Shown here: one piece after another, positions 5,868 through 6,776 of the stretch
How the letters are laid out: each line of letters opens with the position of its first letter
Position numbering within the stretch: position 1 is the stretch's first letter
Source: Planctomycetota bacterium
GTDB lineage: Bacteria > Planctomycetota > Brocadiia > SM23-32
Assembly: GCA_030604585.1 (NCBI GenBank)
Contig: JAUVVP010000103.1
Span: 1 to 6,776 of the forward strand
Length of the DNA: 6,776 nt
Direction: 5' to 3'
Position numbers and translations under genes: made by a program
The notes under the pieces: model-generated
What the model was told of the DNA's origin: nothing
Seen by the model: only the letters and a program-made list of their open reading frames with translations
Database searches by the model: none

Positions 5868-5950
5868 TGCCGCCTTGCCCTCGGGCTTCTCGCTCGTCCT
5901 CGTCACGAACGGGGTTTCGCAATAACCCCTAAGCCTGCCGGGCCGAGGGC

Positions 5951-6776
5951 TCACTCCTCTTCGATCATCTGGTCGTAGAAGCCGACGTAGTCGTCCGGGG
6001 TCTCGCCCTGGCGCAGCTTGATGGCCGGGCGCGGGTGCTGGTTGAGCTGGCCGGTGATCATGTACGGGATTCTGGGTCCCCACTCCATCTTGCTGTCCAG
6101 GGGCAGGAAGTGTTCCTGGATGCACTGGAGCACCGGCCGCAGGTGGAACTTCGGGTTCTTGAGGAAACCGATCAGCAGCTCGAGGGGGCAGTTGCCCGCC
6201 CCGCGCCCCATGCCGTTGATGGTCGCGTCCAGGCGGCTGGCTCCCATGATCAGCGCCTCGATGGTGTTGGCGTAGGCGAGTTGCTGGTTGTTGTGCGCGT
6301 GGATGCCCACCCCCTTGCCCGTCCCCTCGACCGCCTTCAGGTAGGTGAGGGTCAGGTCCCGGATCTGCTCGGAATAGAGGGCCCCGAAGCTGTCCACCAG
6401 GTATATGGCAGTGACGGGGCTTGCCGCCAGGACCTCCAGCGCCTCCGCAAGGTCACGGTCCTGGATCACCGAGACCGCCATCAGTTGCATGACGGTCTCG
6501 TAGCCCTTCTCGTGGGCGTCCCGGATCATGTCGAGCGCGGTGGGGATCTGGTGGATATACGTGGCGATGCGGATGCAGTCGAGCACGCTCTCTTCTTTGG
6601 GCAGGATATCCTCCTGGTAGTCGGTGCGCTCGGCGTCCGCCATGGCGGAGAGTTTCAGGGGCGTGGGGTTGTCGCCGACGATGCGGCGGAGGTCCTCCTC
6701 GTCGCAATACTTCCAGGGGCCGAACTCGGACGGGGGGAACAGCTTCTTTGACGCCTTGTAGCCCATCTCCATGTAG
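5951..6776 (-). CDS. HMGL-like / 4-hydroxy-2-oxovalerate-aldolase-like enzyme (N-terminus outside window)
   Basis: About 274 residues are visible, ending at TGA 5953-5951; the gene runs off the right edge. The ATG at 6772 is not the likely start. The text before and after it (YMEMGYKAS) matches the internal 'iEiGYk' strand of the DRE-TIM metallolyase family, so about 40 N-terminal residues, including the D-x-x-L-R-D metal/catalytic loop, lie outside. Visible hallmarks, counted from that Met, are YLVDSFGALY at ~124-133, the metal-binding HAHNNQQLAYANT at 158-170, and GMGRGAGN at 187-194. These fit divalent-metal aldolases/lyases such as DmpG/MhpE, HMG-CoA lyase and isopropylmalate synthase. 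The C-terminus (WGPRIPYMITGQLNQHPRPA) is typical of a widespread uncharacterised 'aldolase catalytic domain' subgroup rather than true DmpG, and no acetaldehyde dehydrogenase partner is visible. The reaction is probably carbon-carbon cleavage or condensation of a 2-oxo acid; the substrate is unknown. Confidence 0.85.
   Translation of the reverse strand, partial: YMEMGYKASKKLFPPSEFGPWKYCDEEDLRRIVGDNPTPLKLSAMADAERTDYQEDILPKEESVLDCIRIATYIHQIPTALDMIRDAHEKGYETVMQLMAVSVIQDRDLAEALEVLAASPVTAIYLVDSFGALYSEQIRDLTLTYLKAVEGTGKGVGIHAHNNQQLAYANTIEALIMGASRLDATINGMGRGAGNCPLELLIGFLKNPKFHLRPVLQCIQEHFLPLDSKMEWGPRIPYMITGQLNQHPRPAIKLRQGETPDDYVGFYDQMIEEE

Larger units (their letters stand above)
5749..5932. mobile_element. 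MITE-like element with 18-base terminal inverted repeats and TAA flanks
   Basis: GGGGCTATTGCAAAACCC (5752-5769) and GGGTTTCGCAATAACCCC (5912-5929) are inverted copies matching at 16 of 18 positions. TAA lies directly outside both ends (5749-5751 and 5930-5932), consistent with a 3-base target duplication, or with TA if an extra A belongs to the repeat. The 178-base body has no gene of its own and is full of internal dyads. This is the architecture of a non-autonomous transposable element mobilised by a transposase encoded elsewhere. The left TAA is also the stop codon of the GHL6-type gene, so an insertion here would leave that protein unchanged. It fills the gap between two converging genes and may also affect transcription ends. 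No transposase or family name can be assigned from this window. Confidence 0.6.

Noticed and set aside
5672..5932. Short plus-strand frame through the inverted-repeat element
   Set aside because: It overlaps the end of the hydrolase gene in another frame and simply reads through the repeat arms; no ribosome site or coding bias.
6035..6751. 238-codon plus-strand frame opposite the aldolase-like gene
   Set aside because: It is antisense to a gene with intact HAHNN and GMGRGAGN motifs and reads as low-information Val/Leu/Asp/Gly text.
1..6776. CRISPR array, tRNA or rRNA genes, toxin-antitoxin or defence system
   Set aside because: No spaced direct repeats, cloverleaf-like segments or recognisable defence proteins were seen on either strand.

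Overview
The window is high-GC, gene-dense bacterial DNA with good Shine-Dalgarno sites (GGAGG) in front of the genes whose starts are visible, including GTG and TTG starts. Its gene content recalls environmental Planctomycetota, Verrucomicrobiota/Lentisphaerota or Hydrogenedentota-type genomes: a GHL6-type glycoside hydrolase, a TolB/PL22-like beta-propeller, a neutral-ceramidase-like hydrolase and an HMGL-like aldolase. That placement is an inference from gene families; no marker gene is present.

Layout. Positions 2-658 (+) hold the C-terminal part of an unrecognised protein, perhaps a glycoside hydrolase. Its reading frame stays coding-like for another 54 codons past the TGA, up to 823. 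Convergent to it is a minus-strand pair: a beta-propeller gene (3459 to 2287, TTG start) followed 30 bases later by a neutral/alkaline-ceramidase-like gene (2256 to 970, GTG start). The 3' end of the ceramidase gene is abnormal. Near 1070-1090 the coding signal leaves its frame and continues, one base offset, as the last ~75 residues of a right-handed beta-helix protein ending at 846. A divergent control region (3460-3717) separates the pair from a 677-residue GHL6-type hydrolase on the plus strand (3718-5751). Between that gene and a partial aldolase-family gene on the minus strand (6776 to 5951) lies a compact 178-base MITE-like element with 18-base imperfect terminal inverted repeats, TAA on both sides, and nested internal inverted repeats.

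Working together. The hydrolase, propeller and beta-helix remnant fit an accessory locus for breaking down complex, possibly uronic-acid-containing, glycans. The ceramidase-like enzyme may deacylate an amide- or ester-bearing substrate, but none of these substrates can be read from sequence. The divergent region has a plausible sigma-70-type promoter for the minus operon and several dyads that could be operators. I see no CRISPR array, phage defence system, tRNA, rRNA or full transposase. The points most worth a second look are the inverted-repeat element at 5749-5932, the out-of-frame gene junction near 1080, and the coding-like stretch after the stop at 656-658.
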